The translations under genes and the position numbers were made by a program. The notes beneath the pieces are model-generated. The model was not told the DNA's origin. It saw nothing but the letters and a program-made list of their open reading frames with translations, and searched no databases. DNA of 17,242 nt from REEB509 sp049314555 (lineage in GTDB: Bacteria; Pseudomonadota; Alphaproteobacteria; Caulobacterales; Aquidulcibacteraceae): positions 1 to 17,242 of the forward strand of contig JBMOEW010000047.1 in assembly GCA_049314555.1 (NCBI GenBank), read 5' to 3'. Positions 1-7,538 of this stretch are shown piece after piece. How positions within the stretch are numbered: the stretch's first letter is position 1; each line of letters begins with the position of its first letter.

Positions 1-17
1 GCCTTTCGCCTTTCGCC
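1..17. repeat. Short 7-bp tandem repeat at window edge
   Basis: The 7-mer GCCTTTC occurs twice, followed by GCC, directly downstream of the stop of the leftward SDR gene. It may continue beyond the left edge. The adjoining bases form only a 3-bp stem (GCC/GGC), so I do not call a terminator. Confidence 0.5.
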
Positions 18-32
18 TTCTTTGGCGGGAGA

Positions 33-773
33 TCAAGCGATCAGCATGCCGCCGTCGATCAACAGTTCAACGCCGGTGATAAAGCGGGCGTCGCTGGAGG
101 CCAGAAAGGCAATGGCATCGGCGACCTCTTCTGGTTCGCCCAATCGTCCCATTGGGATTTGGCGCGTGTAAGCCTTCTCGAGGTCTGCGGCGGATTTATC
201 GCCCTTGGCCATGGCTTCAAACATGCGTTCAACGGGGGGTGTTCGGATGAAACCCGGCGACACGCAATTGACGCGGATGCCCCGTTTGGCAAAGCGCACG
301 GCCGTGTTCTTGGTCATGGAGATCACCGCCGCTTTGGCGCTGGCATAGGCGGCATTCAACGGCGCGCGGCCATGGGCCACCAGGCTTGCGATGTTGACGA
401 TGGCACCGCCTGAAGGCATCGCGAGGGCCGCGTGCTTCATGCCCAGGAACACACCATGGGCGGTGACGCGGTAGTTGTAGTCCCAGTCTTCCAGGGACAT
501 CTGGTCCACCGAGCCAAGCTTTGAAGCGGCAGCGCAATTCACCAACACGTCAAGCCTGGTTTGGCCGATGGCATCCTGCCAACTTTGTTCATCTCCCGCA
601 TCGAGGTGCACGCTGCTTGCCCCGATCGCTTCGGCCAGGACCTGGGCTTGATCGTGATTGAGATCGCCCACAATCACGCTTGCCCCTTCCGTGACGAGGC
701 GGCGGCACACCGCCCCGCCAATGCCGCCGGCACCGCCGGCGACAAAGGCTGTCTTGCCTTCAAACCGCATCAT
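33..773 (-). CDS. SDR family NAD(P)-dependent oxidoreductase
   Basis: This is a 246-residue classical short-chain dehydrogenase/reductase, the usual length for the family. Visible motifs are the Gly-rich nucleotide-binding turn at residues 13-19 (GGAGGIG), the NCAA version of the NNAG motif at 79-82, and the catalytic Ser130, Tyr143 and Lys147 (YASAK). The C-terminal part has the usual 'GRLGEPEEVADAIAFL' block followed by a 'DGG' ending. Asp37 at the end of the second beta strand suggests NAD(H) rather than NADP(H). The start codon overlaps the stop of the molybdoenzyme gene (ATGA), so translation is probably coupled; a second in-frame ATG follows immediately. No strong Shine-Dalgarno site precedes it, which fits coupling. 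The substrate cannot be read from the sequence. Its context suggests it acts on the substrate or product of the upstream molybdoenzyme. Confidence 0.93.
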   Translation of the reverse strand: MMRFEGKTAFVAGGAGGIGGAVCRRLVTEGASVIVGDLNHDQAQVLAEAIGASSVHLDAGDEQSWQDAIGQTRLDVLVNCAAASKLGSVDQMSLEDWDYNYRVTAHGVFLGMKHAALAMPSGGAIVNIASLVAHGRAPLNAAYASAKAAVISMTKNTAVRFAKRGIRVNCVSPGFIRTPPVERMFEAMAKGDKSAADLEKAYTRQIPMGRLGEPEEVADAIAFLASSDARFITGVELLIDGGMLIA

Positions 774-2995
774 TCGGCGGCAACGGTGGTGCTGAAGCGG
801 TTGGTCTTTTTGATCCTTGCTGGGATGCCGCTCATCAGCGGGATGCCAGTGTAGCGGTCGTAGTCTTTTTCGACATCAGACAGCCGCCCGGTGTTGCCGC
901 CGGCCTTGTAGGGATCTTCCGGCTCGTCTGGATTGACGCCAAACGAGTGGGTGATCGAGGCACAATTTGTGCGCACGTCTGGCGCTGCTTCGACCACGCA
1001 GAAGATCGAGGAGCGCGCGCTTTCGATTTCAACCACCTCGCCTTGGGCAACACCCAGACGCGCCATGTCTTCTGGGTTCATGAACACCGGATTGTAGCGC
1101 CATTTGCGCGCCAATTTCGGATTGTCGTGCCAGTTGGAATTGTGCATGTCGTTCAGGCGGCGCGAAATGATCCGGAATGGAAATTCGTTGTCCGTCTCAT
1201 AGGCGTTGATTGGGCTTGCTGCGATCTCTGCCAGTTCGTCCAGCATCGGCTTGGAGCCAAGTTCCAGCCGCCCGGCCCAGCCTGCCGGACGGGGCTGAAT
1301 CACCACCGGCGGCAGGTCAAAGACATGGCCTTGCGGATACTTGCGCACTTCGTCGTAAGGGACTGGGCTGCCGTTCAGCACGTAGCGCCACACGTCAACC
1401 GGGGATGGCGGATTGGCCATATCAAGCTTGGTGGCGAAGGCCGCTTTGCCGGCGGCGTCCATTTTGGCGAAGGGCTTTACCGTGAGTTGGAGGCCCATGT
1501 GTTGGGCCATGCGATAAAACACTTCCCACTCTTCGATCAGGTCTGAGCCGGCGGGCGGGTCCATGATTGGACCACAGGCCGCGCCGTAAGGCATGCCGTG
1601 TCCCCAGCCAGGCCCGAAATTGCCGTAGAACTCGGAGGCGGAGGTGTTGCCTTCGATTTCCATGTGCAGCTTGCAGGCAAGGTTATAGTGGGCCACACGA
1701 CCGGTGCCGGATTGGCGAGGGTCAATGGTGACCAGCAGGTCCAGGGCCTTCATGGCATCGTGGGTTTTGAGCTGATCTGGCCAGGCCTGCATCGGGTTGC
1801 CGCCAACGCAAATCAGCGCTTTCACCTGCCCTTCGCCTGGCATCAGGATTTCATCGGCCAGGGCTGAGGTGGGCAGGCCTGCGCCGGTGTCGGTCAAGCC
1901 GCGCACGCGCAGATGCTCGCCAAAGCCAAACGCGGGTTGGGGGCCCGGGCTTGCGGCGATCGCGGGCAGCGGGTCGATCAGAACGCCGGCTTGGCGGGTG
2001 TCGCCAGCCTTTAGCCACCAGCCCCGCAGGGTGGTGAGGGATTTCACCAGGTATTCGACCAGGTTGCCGCGACCGGACATGTTGGGCCCTGTGCCGGCAG
2101 AAATACCGCCACACTTGGCTTGCCCCAGCAAACGAGCGGCGGCGATGATCTGCTCTTGGGGCACGCCGGCGCGTTCGGCAGCGTAGGCCACGCTAAAGGG
2201 GGCAACCGCTGCTTTCAGGGCTTCCAGGTTTTGGGTGTTGTCTGAGACGAAGGCGCTATCGAACAGTCCTTCCTCCAGCCAGAGCTTTGCAAACGCAGCG
2301 AGGATCGCGCTGTCTTCGCCGGCGCGGGGCTGGATGTGGATGTCTGCATGCTTGGCGCAATCTGTCATGCGGGGGTCGATGACCACCATTTTCATGCCAC
2401 GCTGCTTGGCTTTGTGCAGATTGCGGGCGGGGTTCATGCCAAGGCCGCCGAGCATCGACACGATCGGGTTGGTGCCAATCAGGAGCAGCGCGTCCCAATT
2501 GTCCATCCACGGCACGCCCGCCAGCCAAGGCCCGTGCAGCATGGCGGCCACGCCCTTGCCCGGCTGGTCGATGGTGACGGAGGTGAACACCATCGGGCTC
2601 TTGATGGCTTCATAGAAGCTGTAGGCGAAGGCCCCTGCGGTGAAGCTGTTGTAGCCATAGGTGCCGATATACAGAGCCACGGCGCGGGGGCCGTGTTCGG
2701 CGATGATGCGCTCCAGCTTTTGGGACACTTCCAGGATTGCCTGGTTTGACTCGATGTTGGTGTAGGTGCCATCGGGCTGGCGCTTTTGGCTGTGCAGAAT
2801 GCGCGAAGGCAGCGTGTGCATCGTGTGCATCTCGCGGCCTTTGATGCACGAATAGCCATTGTAAACCGGGTTATCTTTGTCGCCGTGAATGGCTACGGGC
2901 TTGCCGTTTTCCATGTCCACCAGCAGGCCGCACTGCGCGTGACACACGCGGCACACCACTGGCTTTTGTTCGGTTGGCTTTTGTTGGGTCGCCAT
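770..2995 (-). CDS. Molybdopterin-dependent oxidoreductase (bis-MGD superfamily) with N-terminal 4Fe-4S motif
   Basis: This 741-residue protein belongs to the DMSO reductase/formate dehydrogenase-like superfamily. The N terminus has the Cys motif of a 4Fe-4S cluster: Cys15, Cys18, Cys22 and Cys50. Next come the molybdopterin domains, with 'LLIGTNPI' around 171-178 and 'MVVIDPRMTD' around 203-212. The C-terminal molybdopterin-dinucleotide-binding domain includes 'SRRLNDMHNSNW' and a beta-barrel part with 'EDMARLGVAQGEVVEI'. There is no Tat twin-Arg signal, so it is probably cytoplasmic. Where formate dehydrogenases carry Cys or Sec as Mo ligand (about residue 140), this protein reads TIDQPGK (141-147) with no Cys or Sec. 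A formate dehydrogenase call is therefore unsafe. No FeS or cytochrome partner subunit is adjacent. A good ribosome site, AGGGGAGG at 3001-3008, lies 5 nt before the ATG. mobA lies immediately upstream and the SDR gene overlaps downstream. The substrate is unknown. Confidence 0.92.
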   Translation of the reverse strand: MATQQKPTEQKPVVCRVCHAQCGLLVDMENGKPVAIHGDKDNPVYNGYSCIKGREMHTMHTLPSRILHSQKRQPDGTYTNIESNQAILEVSQKLERIIAEHGPRAVALYIGTYGYNSFTAGAFAYSFYEAIKSPMVFTSVTIDQPGKGVAAMLHGPWLAGVPWMDNWDALLLIGTNPIVSMLGGLGMNPARNLHKAKQRGMKMVVIDPRMTDCAKHADIHIQPRAGEDSAILAAFAKLWLEEGLFDSAFVSDNTQNLEALKAAVAPFSVAYAAERAGVPQEQIIAAARLLGQAKCGGISAGTGPNMSGRGNLVEYLVKSLTTLRGWWLKAGDTRQAGVLIDPLPAIAASPGPQPAFGFGEHLRVRGLTDTGAGLPTSALADEILMPGEGQVKALICVGGNPMQAWPDQLKTHDAMKALDLLVTIDPRQSGTGRVAHYNLACKLHMEIEGNTSASEFYGNFGPGWGHGMPYGAACGPIMDPPAGSDLIEEWEVFYRMAQHMGLQLTVKPFAKMDAAGKAAFATKLDMANPPSPVDVWRYVLNGSPVPYDEVRKYPQGHVFDLPPVVIQPRPAGWAGRLELGSKPMLDELAEIAASPINAYETDNEFPFRIISRRLNDMHNSNWHDNPKLARKWRYNPVFMNPEDMARLGVAQGEVVEIESARSSIFCVVEAAPDVRTNCASITHSFGVNPDEPEDPYKAGGNTGRLSDVEKDYDRYTGIPLMSGIPARIKKTNRFSTTVAAE

Positions 2996-3000
2996 GCGTT

Positions 3001-3008
3001 CCTCCCCT
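3001..3008 (-). promoter_or_regulatory. Ribosome binding site of the molybdoenzyme gene
   Basis: AGGGGAGG on the minus strand with a 5-nt spacer to the ATG at 2995. It is strong, and suggests the enzyme is translated independently of mobA, whose stop lies about 48 nt upstream. Confidence 0.8.
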
Positions 3009-3043
3009 GGGGTGTGGCCAAAACAAGCGGGCCTGTCTTTTTT

Positions 3044-3664
3044 CTATACTTCGTCCCAAAAGCGTGGCGGACGCAAGCTATAACACGCGAGGACTGCCTC
3101 GGCGCTGATCACATCATGCGGCGTGTTTATGTTGAAGAACGGCGGCGGGTCTGCGTTTGGGAAGACAACTGGGGCTGCGTCCAAGGCTTTGGCGATGGCC
3201 CAAAGCGCTCTTTCGCCGCTGTTGGCAAGGTCTGCGATGCGGTGAGCTTGTGCCACCGGCCAGAGCGCGCAGGCGGGTTCTTTGCCTGTTGGACCTTCTG
3301 CCATCGCGCAGGACCCGGCCGCAGCCAAGCGGGCGACCAGATCGGTGGGCAGAAACGGTGCGTCGGCTGGGGCGGTGGCTAACCCCATAGCGCCAACGCC
3401 CCTGGCCCATTCAAGCCCCGCGAGCAGGCCGCCAATCGGGCCCCAAGGTGTTTGCGCCGCCTGTGGATCGACGATCACGTCTGCCGGAAAGCCAGCAAAG
3501 CGGGCTGGATCGCCGCGGGTGACTATCGCCACGCGTTCCACCTGCGGGGAGAGGCGCGCCAAGCTCCACGCCACCAACGGCACGCCGGCCAACGCCAAGA
3601 GCGGTTTATCAAGGCCGCCAAGGCGTGTGGCCTGCCCGCCTGCATAGATAAGGCCCGCGATCAT
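3044..3664 (-). CDS. mobA: Molybdenum cofactor guanylyltransferase MobA
   Basis: The 206-residue protein matches MobA in length and motifs. MobA transfers GMP from GTP to Mo-molybdopterin to form the guanine dinucleotide cofactor in the cytoplasm. The N-terminal nucleotide-binding loop reads AGGQATRLGGLDKPLLAL (residues 8-25), close to the family pattern LAGG..RMGG.DK. Other marks are 'WGPIGGLLAGLEWA', the metal-binding region 'ATAPADAPFLP', and the C-terminal 'NINTPHDV'. The reading frame stays open far upstream across the divergent moeA, but I start it at the ATG at 3664 because AAGGGAG at 3670-3676 lies 5 nt before it and the conserved fold begins there. It is the first gene of the leftward arm, ahead of a bis-MGD-type enzyme that would need its product. 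MocA-like cytidylyltransferases are related, but the length and ending favour MobA. Confidence 0.93.
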   Translation of the reverse strand: MIAGLIYAGGQATRLGGLDKPLLALAGVPLVAWSLARLSPQVERVAIVTRGDPARFAGFPADVIVDPQAAQTPWGPIGGLLAGLEWARGVGAMGLATAPADAPFLPTDLVARLAAAGSCAMAEGPTGKEPACALWPVAQAHRIADLANSGERALWAIAKALDAAPVVFPNADPPPFFNINTPHDVISAEAVLACYSLRPPRFWDEV

Positions 3665-3710
3665 CGGCTCTCCCTTGACGTGGGGGCGAAACGCCCGTGT
3701 CTTGTGGGAC
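3665..3710. promoter_or_regulatory. Divergent mobA/moeA spacer
   Basis: Only 46 bases separate the start codons of mobA (leftward) and moeA (rightward). The spacer is too short for two separate full promoters with leaders, so the promoters must overlap each other or the opposing coding regions. I see no convincing -35/-10 pair in it. Confidence 0.45.
3670..3676 (-). promoter_or_regulatory. Ribosome binding site that fixes the mobA start
   Basis: AAGGGAG on the minus strand, 5 nt before the ATG at 3664. It selects this start over upstream in-frame codons that would overlap moeA. Confidence 0.75.
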
Positions 3711-4973
3711 ATGAGCCACCCTACCCAATCGTCCAGCCAAGCGCTGGTCAACGCTGCATTGGAAGACGCGCGCGCCGCGATGTTGGGCGTAACGCCGGTT
3801 TTGGGCAGCGAAGAGGTTGCGCTTTTGGACGCTGCTGGGCGGACGCTGGCGGGGGCAGTCCGTGCGCAACGGGACCTGCCGCCGTTTCGGTCGTCTGCGA
3901 TGGACGGATGGGCTGTGCGGCGGGCTGATCTTGTGCTCGGGGCTTTGCAGGTGGCGGGCGAAAGCGCTGCGGGCAAAGCTTTTCGGGGCGCTGTACAGGC
4001 GGGCTGCGCGGTGCGGGTGTTTACCGGGGCGCCGGTGCCGGACGGCTGCGATCTGGTGGTGATCCAAGAAGAGGCCGTACACCGCGGTGATATGGTCACG
4101 CTGACGCCTGAAAACCCCAACAAGGACAATATCCGCCCCGCCGCCGGCGATATGGCAGCCGGCGATGTGCTGCTTGATGCTGGGCGAAGGCTTGATCCGG
4201 CGGCGCTCTCGCTGGTCGCGGCGGCCGGGCACGGTCGTGTGCAGGTGCGCGCGCGGCCGCGGGTGGGTGTTTTGTGCACTGGCAGCGAATTGGTGGCACC
4301 AGGGGACGTGCCGCGGGACGATCAAATCTTTGAAAGCAACAGCGCGGCACTTACGGGGCTGATTGAAGCGTGGGGCGGGCGGGCGCGGCGGTTAAGCCCG
4401 CAGGCTGACGACCTTGCCGCCATTGCCGCAGAGATCAATGGCGCGCTCACAGACCTTGATGTGGTTGTGGTGGTGGGCGGGGCGAGCGTCGGGGACCACG
4501 ATTTGGCAAAGCCGGCGCTTTTAAGCCTTGGCCTGGAATTGTTAGTCAACAAGGTCAACATGCGGCCCGGCAAGCCGGTCTGGTTTGGACGCTTGGGGCG
4601 GCAGGTGGTGTTGGGGTTGCCGGGAAACCCTGCGAGCGCGTTTGTCTGTGCGCATTTGTTTTTACGGCCAATGCTTGACACGATGCTGGGCGGGCCGGTT
4701 TCGCCTGCATCGGGAATGATGGCGCGGATGGTGAAACCGCTGAAGGCAGAAGGCCCGCGGGAGAGCTTTCTGCGGGCTCGGATTGGGGTGGACGGGGCTG
4801 GTTGCCTGTGGGCCAATGCCAGCGCAGATCAGGATAGTTCGCTGGTTCGTGTGCTCGCCACGTCCAATGGCTATGTGCGGCGGTTTGCATTGGCGCCGGC
4901 GGCGGAGACCTCTGCGCGGCTGCCGTGCGCCTTGTTTGAAGGGCGCTCGCTGATCATGGGGGAACCTCAATGA
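3711..4973 (+). CDS. moeA: Molybdopterin molybdenumtransferase MoeA
   Basis: The 420-residue protein, similar in size to E. coli MoeA, inserts molybdate into adenylylated molybdopterin. Family motifs appear in order: PPFRSSAMDGWAVR (57-70), TGAPVP (105-110), TGSEL in the MoCF-like domain (190-194), VGGASVGDHD (255-264), MRPGKP (284-289) and LPGNPAS (303-309), followed by the C-terminal beta-barrel domain. I chose the ATG at 3711; an in-frame TTG at 3675 would add 12 residues but lies next to mobA's start and ribosome site. The site before 3711 is weak (GTGGGAC). The gene leads the rightward operon, and its stop overlaps the moaC start (ATGA). MoeA and the downstream MoaB-family protein probably act in successive steps of metal insertion. 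Confidence 0.96.
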   Translation: MSHPTQSSSQALVNAALEDARAAMLGVTPVLGSEEVALLDAAGRTLAGAVRAQRDLPPFRSSAMDGWAVRRADLVLGALQVAGESAAGKAFRGAVQAGCAVRVFTGAPVPDGCDLVVIQEEAVHRGDMVTLTPENPNKDNIRPAAGDMAAGDVLLDAGRRLDPAALSLVAAAGHGRVQVRARPRVGVLCTGSELVAPGDVPRDDQIFESNSAALTGLIEAWGGRARRLSPQADDLAAIAAEINGALTDLDVVVVVGGASVGDHDLAKPALLSLGLELLVNKVNMRPGKPVWFGRLGRQVVLGLPGNPASAFVCAHLFLRPMLDTMLGGPVSPASGMMARMVKPLKAEGPRESFLRARIGVDGAGCLWANASADQDSSLVRVLATSNGYVRRFALAPAAETSARLPCALFEGRSLIMGEPQ

Positions 4974-5446
4974 GTGAACTGACGCATCTGGATGAGGCTG
5001 GGCAAGCCCGGATGGTGGACGTTTCAGGCAAGCCTATCAGCATGCGCACTGCCGTGGCGGCGGGGCGGGTGCGGATGGCACCGGAAACGCTTGCTGTGGC
5101 GCTGGCGGGAGACGCCAAGAAGGGCGACGTGCGGGCGGTGGCTGAGATTGCCGGTGTGATGGCTGGCAAACGCACCGCTGATCTGATCCCGTTGTGCCAT
5201 CCGTTGCCCTTAAGTGACCTTAAGGTGGTGGTGCGGCCATGGGAGCACGGCCTGGAGGCCTTTGCGGCGGCGCGCACGGTTGGGCAAACGGGGGTTGAAA
5301 TGGAGGCTTTGACCGCCGCTGCCGTTGCCTGTTTGACCATCTACGACATGCTGAAGGCCAAGGACAAAGCGATGGTGATCGAGGCCGTGCGCTTGTTGGA
5401 AAAAACAGGCGGGGTGAGCGGTGACTTTTTGCGCGGCGAGGAGTGA
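4970..5446 (+). CDS. moaC: Cyclic pyranopterin monophosphate synthase MoaC
   Basis: The 158-residue protein matches the usual MoaC length. It converts the MoaA product, 3',8-cyclo-7,8-dihydro-GTP, into cyclic pyranopterin monophosphate. The signature KGDV..VAEIAGVMAGKRT spans 51-69 and includes Lys51. It is followed by IPLCHPLPL (73-81) with His77, GVEMEALTAA (108-117) with two Glu residues, YDMLKAKDK (125-133) and GGVSGDF (147-153). These correspond to the active-site Lys, His, Glu, Asp and Lys residues of E. coli MoaC. The gene starts within the moeA stop (ATGA), so the two are co-translated. A gap of 75 bases follows before moaA. Confidence 0.97.
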   Translation: MSELTHLDEAGQARMVDVSGKPISMRTAVAAGRVRMAPETLAVALAGDAKKGDVRAVAEIAGVMAGKRTADLIPLCHPLPLSDLKVVVRPWEHGLEAFAAARTVGQTGVEMEALTAAAVACLTIYDMLKAKDKAMVIEAVRLLEKTGGVSGDFLRGEE

Positions 5447-5521
5447 GCATTTCAACCGCACACTTCTTTGGGTTTTTTGTCCGCTTATCGATGCTATTGT
5501 TGTGCGTCATTGGAAAATCGC

Positions 5522-6550
5522 ATGAGCGCAAACGGTTACGCCCTTAACCCCCTTCCGCCCTTGATCGACCCGTTTGGGCGATCGATCTCTTATGTGCGGG
5601 TGTCGGTGACGGATCGGTGTGACCTGCGCTGTGTGTACTGCATGGCCGAGCACATGACCTTTCTGCCCAAGAAAGACGTGCTGAGCCTGGAAGAGCTGGA
5701 CCGGTTGTGTTCGGCGTTCATTGCCCTTGGCACGCGCAAAATCCGGTTGACGGGCGGTGAGCCGCTCGTTCGCAAGGGGTTTTTGGATCTGGTGAACCGG
5801 CTCTCGCGGCATTTGCAATCGGGTGCTTTGGAGGAATTAACGCTCACCACCAACGGCACGCGCCTTGTGGAGTTTGCTGAACCGCTGGCGCGCGCGGGGA
5901 TCAAGCGGATCAATGTCTCGATCGACAGCCTGGACCCGGAGCGCTTTCGCGAGATCACCCGCGGTGGGGACTTGGGCGCTGTGCTGGCCGGTCTGGAGGC
6001 AGCGCGCACGGCTGGCCTTGCCATCAAGATCAATACCGTTGCGCTACGGGGTCTCAACGATACCGCGATCCCGGAGATGGTGGCGTGGGCGCATGGCCAG
6101 GGCCATAGTCTGACGTTGATCGAAGCGATGCCTTTGGGGGAGGTGGAAGAGGATCGGTCGGACCAGTTTTTGTCATTGCGCGAAGTGCGCGCCACGCTCG
6201 AAAGCTTTTGGCGGCTTGAGGATCTGGACGTGCGCACGGGCGGGCCTGCTCGCTATGTGCGGGTGGCTGAAACGGGCGGCCAGGTCGGGTTTATCACCCC
6301 CCTCACCCATAATTTCTGCGAGAGCTGCAACCGGGTGCGGGTGACCTGCACGGGCATGCTGTTCATGTGCCTTGGCCAGGACGACAGCGCAGACTTGCGC
6401 GACGTGTTGCGGGCCAGCGACGACGACGACGCCTTGATCGCTGCCATTCGCGAGGCCATCACCCGCAAGCCCAAGGGGCATGACTTTGCGGTGGAGCGGC
6501 TGGCGGCGGGGCCGGCGGTGAGGCGGCACATGTCCATGACGGGGGGATAG
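5522..6550 (+). CDS. moaA: GTP 3',8-cyclase MoaA (radical SAM)
   Basis: The 342-residue protein catalyses the first committed step of molybdopterin synthesis, the radical SAM cyclisation of GTP. The SAM-type 4Fe-4S motif is Cys33, Cys37, Cys40 within DRCDLRCVYC. It is followed by RLTGGEPLVR (75-84), TTNGT (109-113) and NVSIDSLD (131-138). The second, GTP-binding cluster motif is Cys266, Cys269 and Cys283 with 13 residues between the last two. The C-terminal Gly-Gly needed for activity in studied MoaA proteins is present (341-342). I start at the ATG at 5522; an upstream in-frame TTG at 5468 would add an unconserved, Cys-rich 18 residues. The ribosome site is weak. The 75-base gap from moaC contains a T-run (5473-5478) but no clear hairpin. 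moaD follows after 3 bases. Confidence 0.96.
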   Translation: MSANGYALNPLPPLIDPFGRSISYVRVSVTDRCDLRCVYCMAEHMTFLPKKDVLSLEELDRLCSAFIALGTRKIRLTGGEPLVRKGFLDLVNRLSRHLQSGALEELTLTTNGTRLVEFAEPLARAGIKRINVSIDSLDPERFREITRGGDLGAVLAGLEAARTAGLAIKINTVALRGLNDTAIPEMVAWAHGQGHSLTLIEAMPLGEVEEDRSDQFLSLREVRATLESFWRLEDLDVRTGGPARYVRVAETGGQVGFITPLTHNFCESCNRVRVTCTGMLFMCLGQDDSADLRDVLRASDDDDALIAAIREAITRKPKGHDFAVERLAAGPAVRRHMSMTGG

Positions 6551-6553
6551 GGT

Positions 6554-6793
6554 TTGGCGCGGGTTTTGTTATTTGGGCGGTTGGCGGAAACGGCGGGGTG
6601 GCGGCAGCGCGACATTGCCTTGCCCGCCGAAATCGACACCGTGGGTGCGGTGCGGGCCTATCTGTCTGACGCGCACCCCGAGCTTGGCGCGACGACTACG
6701 CGGGTTGCGGTCAACCGGGCGGTTGTGGCCAACGACGCAGCCGTTTGGGACGGCGATGAAATCGCCTTTATGCCTCCGATGAGCGGCGGCTAA
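6554..6793 (+). CDS. moaD: Molybdopterin synthase sulfur-carrier subunit MoaD
   Basis: The 79-residue ubiquitin-fold protein carries the thiocarboxylate sulfur that MoaE transfers to cyclic pyranopterin monophosphate. It begins 'ARVLLFGRLAE', contains 'VAVNRAVVAND' and ends in 'FMPPMSGG' with the Gly-Gly tail that is adenylylated and thiolated. The start appears to be TTG at 6554, three bases after the moaA stop. There is no in-frame ATG before the last few residues, and the conserved beta strand begins directly after this TTG. A G-run (6541-6546) inside the end of moaA could act as ribosome site. The partner gene moaE lies one gene downstream. The adenylyltransferase that would activate this tail (MoeB type) is not in the window. 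Confidence 0.92.
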   Translation: MARVLLFGRLAETAGWRQRDIALPAEIDTVGAVRAYLSDAHPELGATTTRVAVNRAVVANDAAVWDGDEIAFMPPMSGG

Positions 6794-6800
6794 CCGGGCG

Positions 6801-7538
6801 ATGGCTGAAAACATCTGGCTTCTAGCCGCGTTGATGGGCCTTGCGGCAGCGCTTTATTCCAGCGTTGGCCACGGCGGGGCGAGCGCGTACTTGGCGTTAA
6901 TGGCGCTGTTTGCGGTGGCCCCTGAAACGATGCGGCCGACCGCGCTTGTGCTCAACGTGCTGGTGGCGGGCTTCGGGGCCAGCCGGTTTGTGCTCGCCAA
7001 GCAAATGGACTGGGCGACCTTTCTGCCGTTTGCGGTGACCGCCATTCCGATGGCCTTTTTTGCGGGGCGGGTGCACTTGCCGGAAGAAACCTACCGGGTG
7101 CTTTTGGGTGCGGTGTTGTTGTTGGCGGCGGCCCGGTATGTTGTGCTGCCCCAAATTGATGCGAGCAAAGTTGCCCGCAGGCCGACGTTGGCTGTGTCTT
7201 TGCCGACGGGGGCGGCGCTTGGCGCGCTGGCTGGCCTGACCGGCACGGGGGGCGGGATTTTTCTTTCGCCTTTGCTGGTGTTTTTGGGGTGGGCGACGCC
7301 CAAGAATTCCGCAGGGATTGCAGCGGCGTTCATCGTTTGCAATTCGCTGGCGGGCTTGGCTGGCCAGATGAGCCGGCTTGCCGCGTTGCCGATGGAGCTA
7401 CCGATCCTGGCGGGCGCGGTGGCGATTGGGGCGCTGATTGGGGTGAGCCTATCGATCCATTTGTTTTCAGCGAAAATGCTGCTGCGCGCGCTTGGTCTTG
7501 TGCTGCTGGTGGCGGGCGCAAAGTTGTTGCTCACATGA
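6801..7538 (+). CDS. TauE/SafE (TSUP) family membrane transporter
   Basis: This 245-residue, very hydrophobic protein has about seven or eight predicted membrane segments. It shows the two-fold repeat of the TauE/SafE (formerly DUF81) family: one Gly-rich motif near the N terminus (SSVGHGGASAYLALM, residues 20-34) and one in the second half (LTGTGGGIFLSPLLVF). Members move sulfur-containing anions such as sulfite, or organosulfonates, across the inner membrane, but substrates are mostly unproven. The gene sits inside the moa operon, 7 bases after moaD and overlapping moaE by ATGA, so it is almost certainly co-expressed with molybdopterin synthase. Its role could be sulfur-anion export or an oxyanion link to cofactor synthesis; both are inference. 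The ribosome site is poor, which fits translational coupling. Confidence 0.9.
   Translation: MAENIWLLAALMGLAAALYSSVGHGGASAYLALMALFAVAPETMRPTALVLNVLVAGFGASRFVLAKQMDWATFLPFAVTAIPMAFFAGRVHLPEETYRVLLGAVLLLAAARYVVLPQIDASKVARRPTLAVSLPTGAALGALAGLTGTGGGIFLSPLLVFLGWATPKNSAGIAAAFIVCNSLAGLAGQMSRLAALPMELPILAGAVAIGALIGVSLSIHLFSAKMLLRALGLVLLVAGAKLLLT

Noticed and set aside
770..2995. Annotation as formate dehydrogenase alpha subunit
   Set aside because: No Cys or Sec at the Mo-ligand position and no partner subunits, so only the superfamily call is supported.
3665..4279. Long leftward open frame extending mobA upstream to 411 residues
   Set aside because: It lies antisense to the clearly conserved moeA. 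The extension is Ser/Arg/Pro-rich shadow sequence, and a good ribosome site fixes the mobA start at 3664.
5447..5521. Possible Moco riboswitch, terminator or promoter in the moaC-moaA gap
   Set aside because: The gap is only 75 bases, with a T-run and a widely spaced 6-bp inverted repeat (5457-5462 with 5501-5506). No convincing stem or aptamer-like structure is visible.
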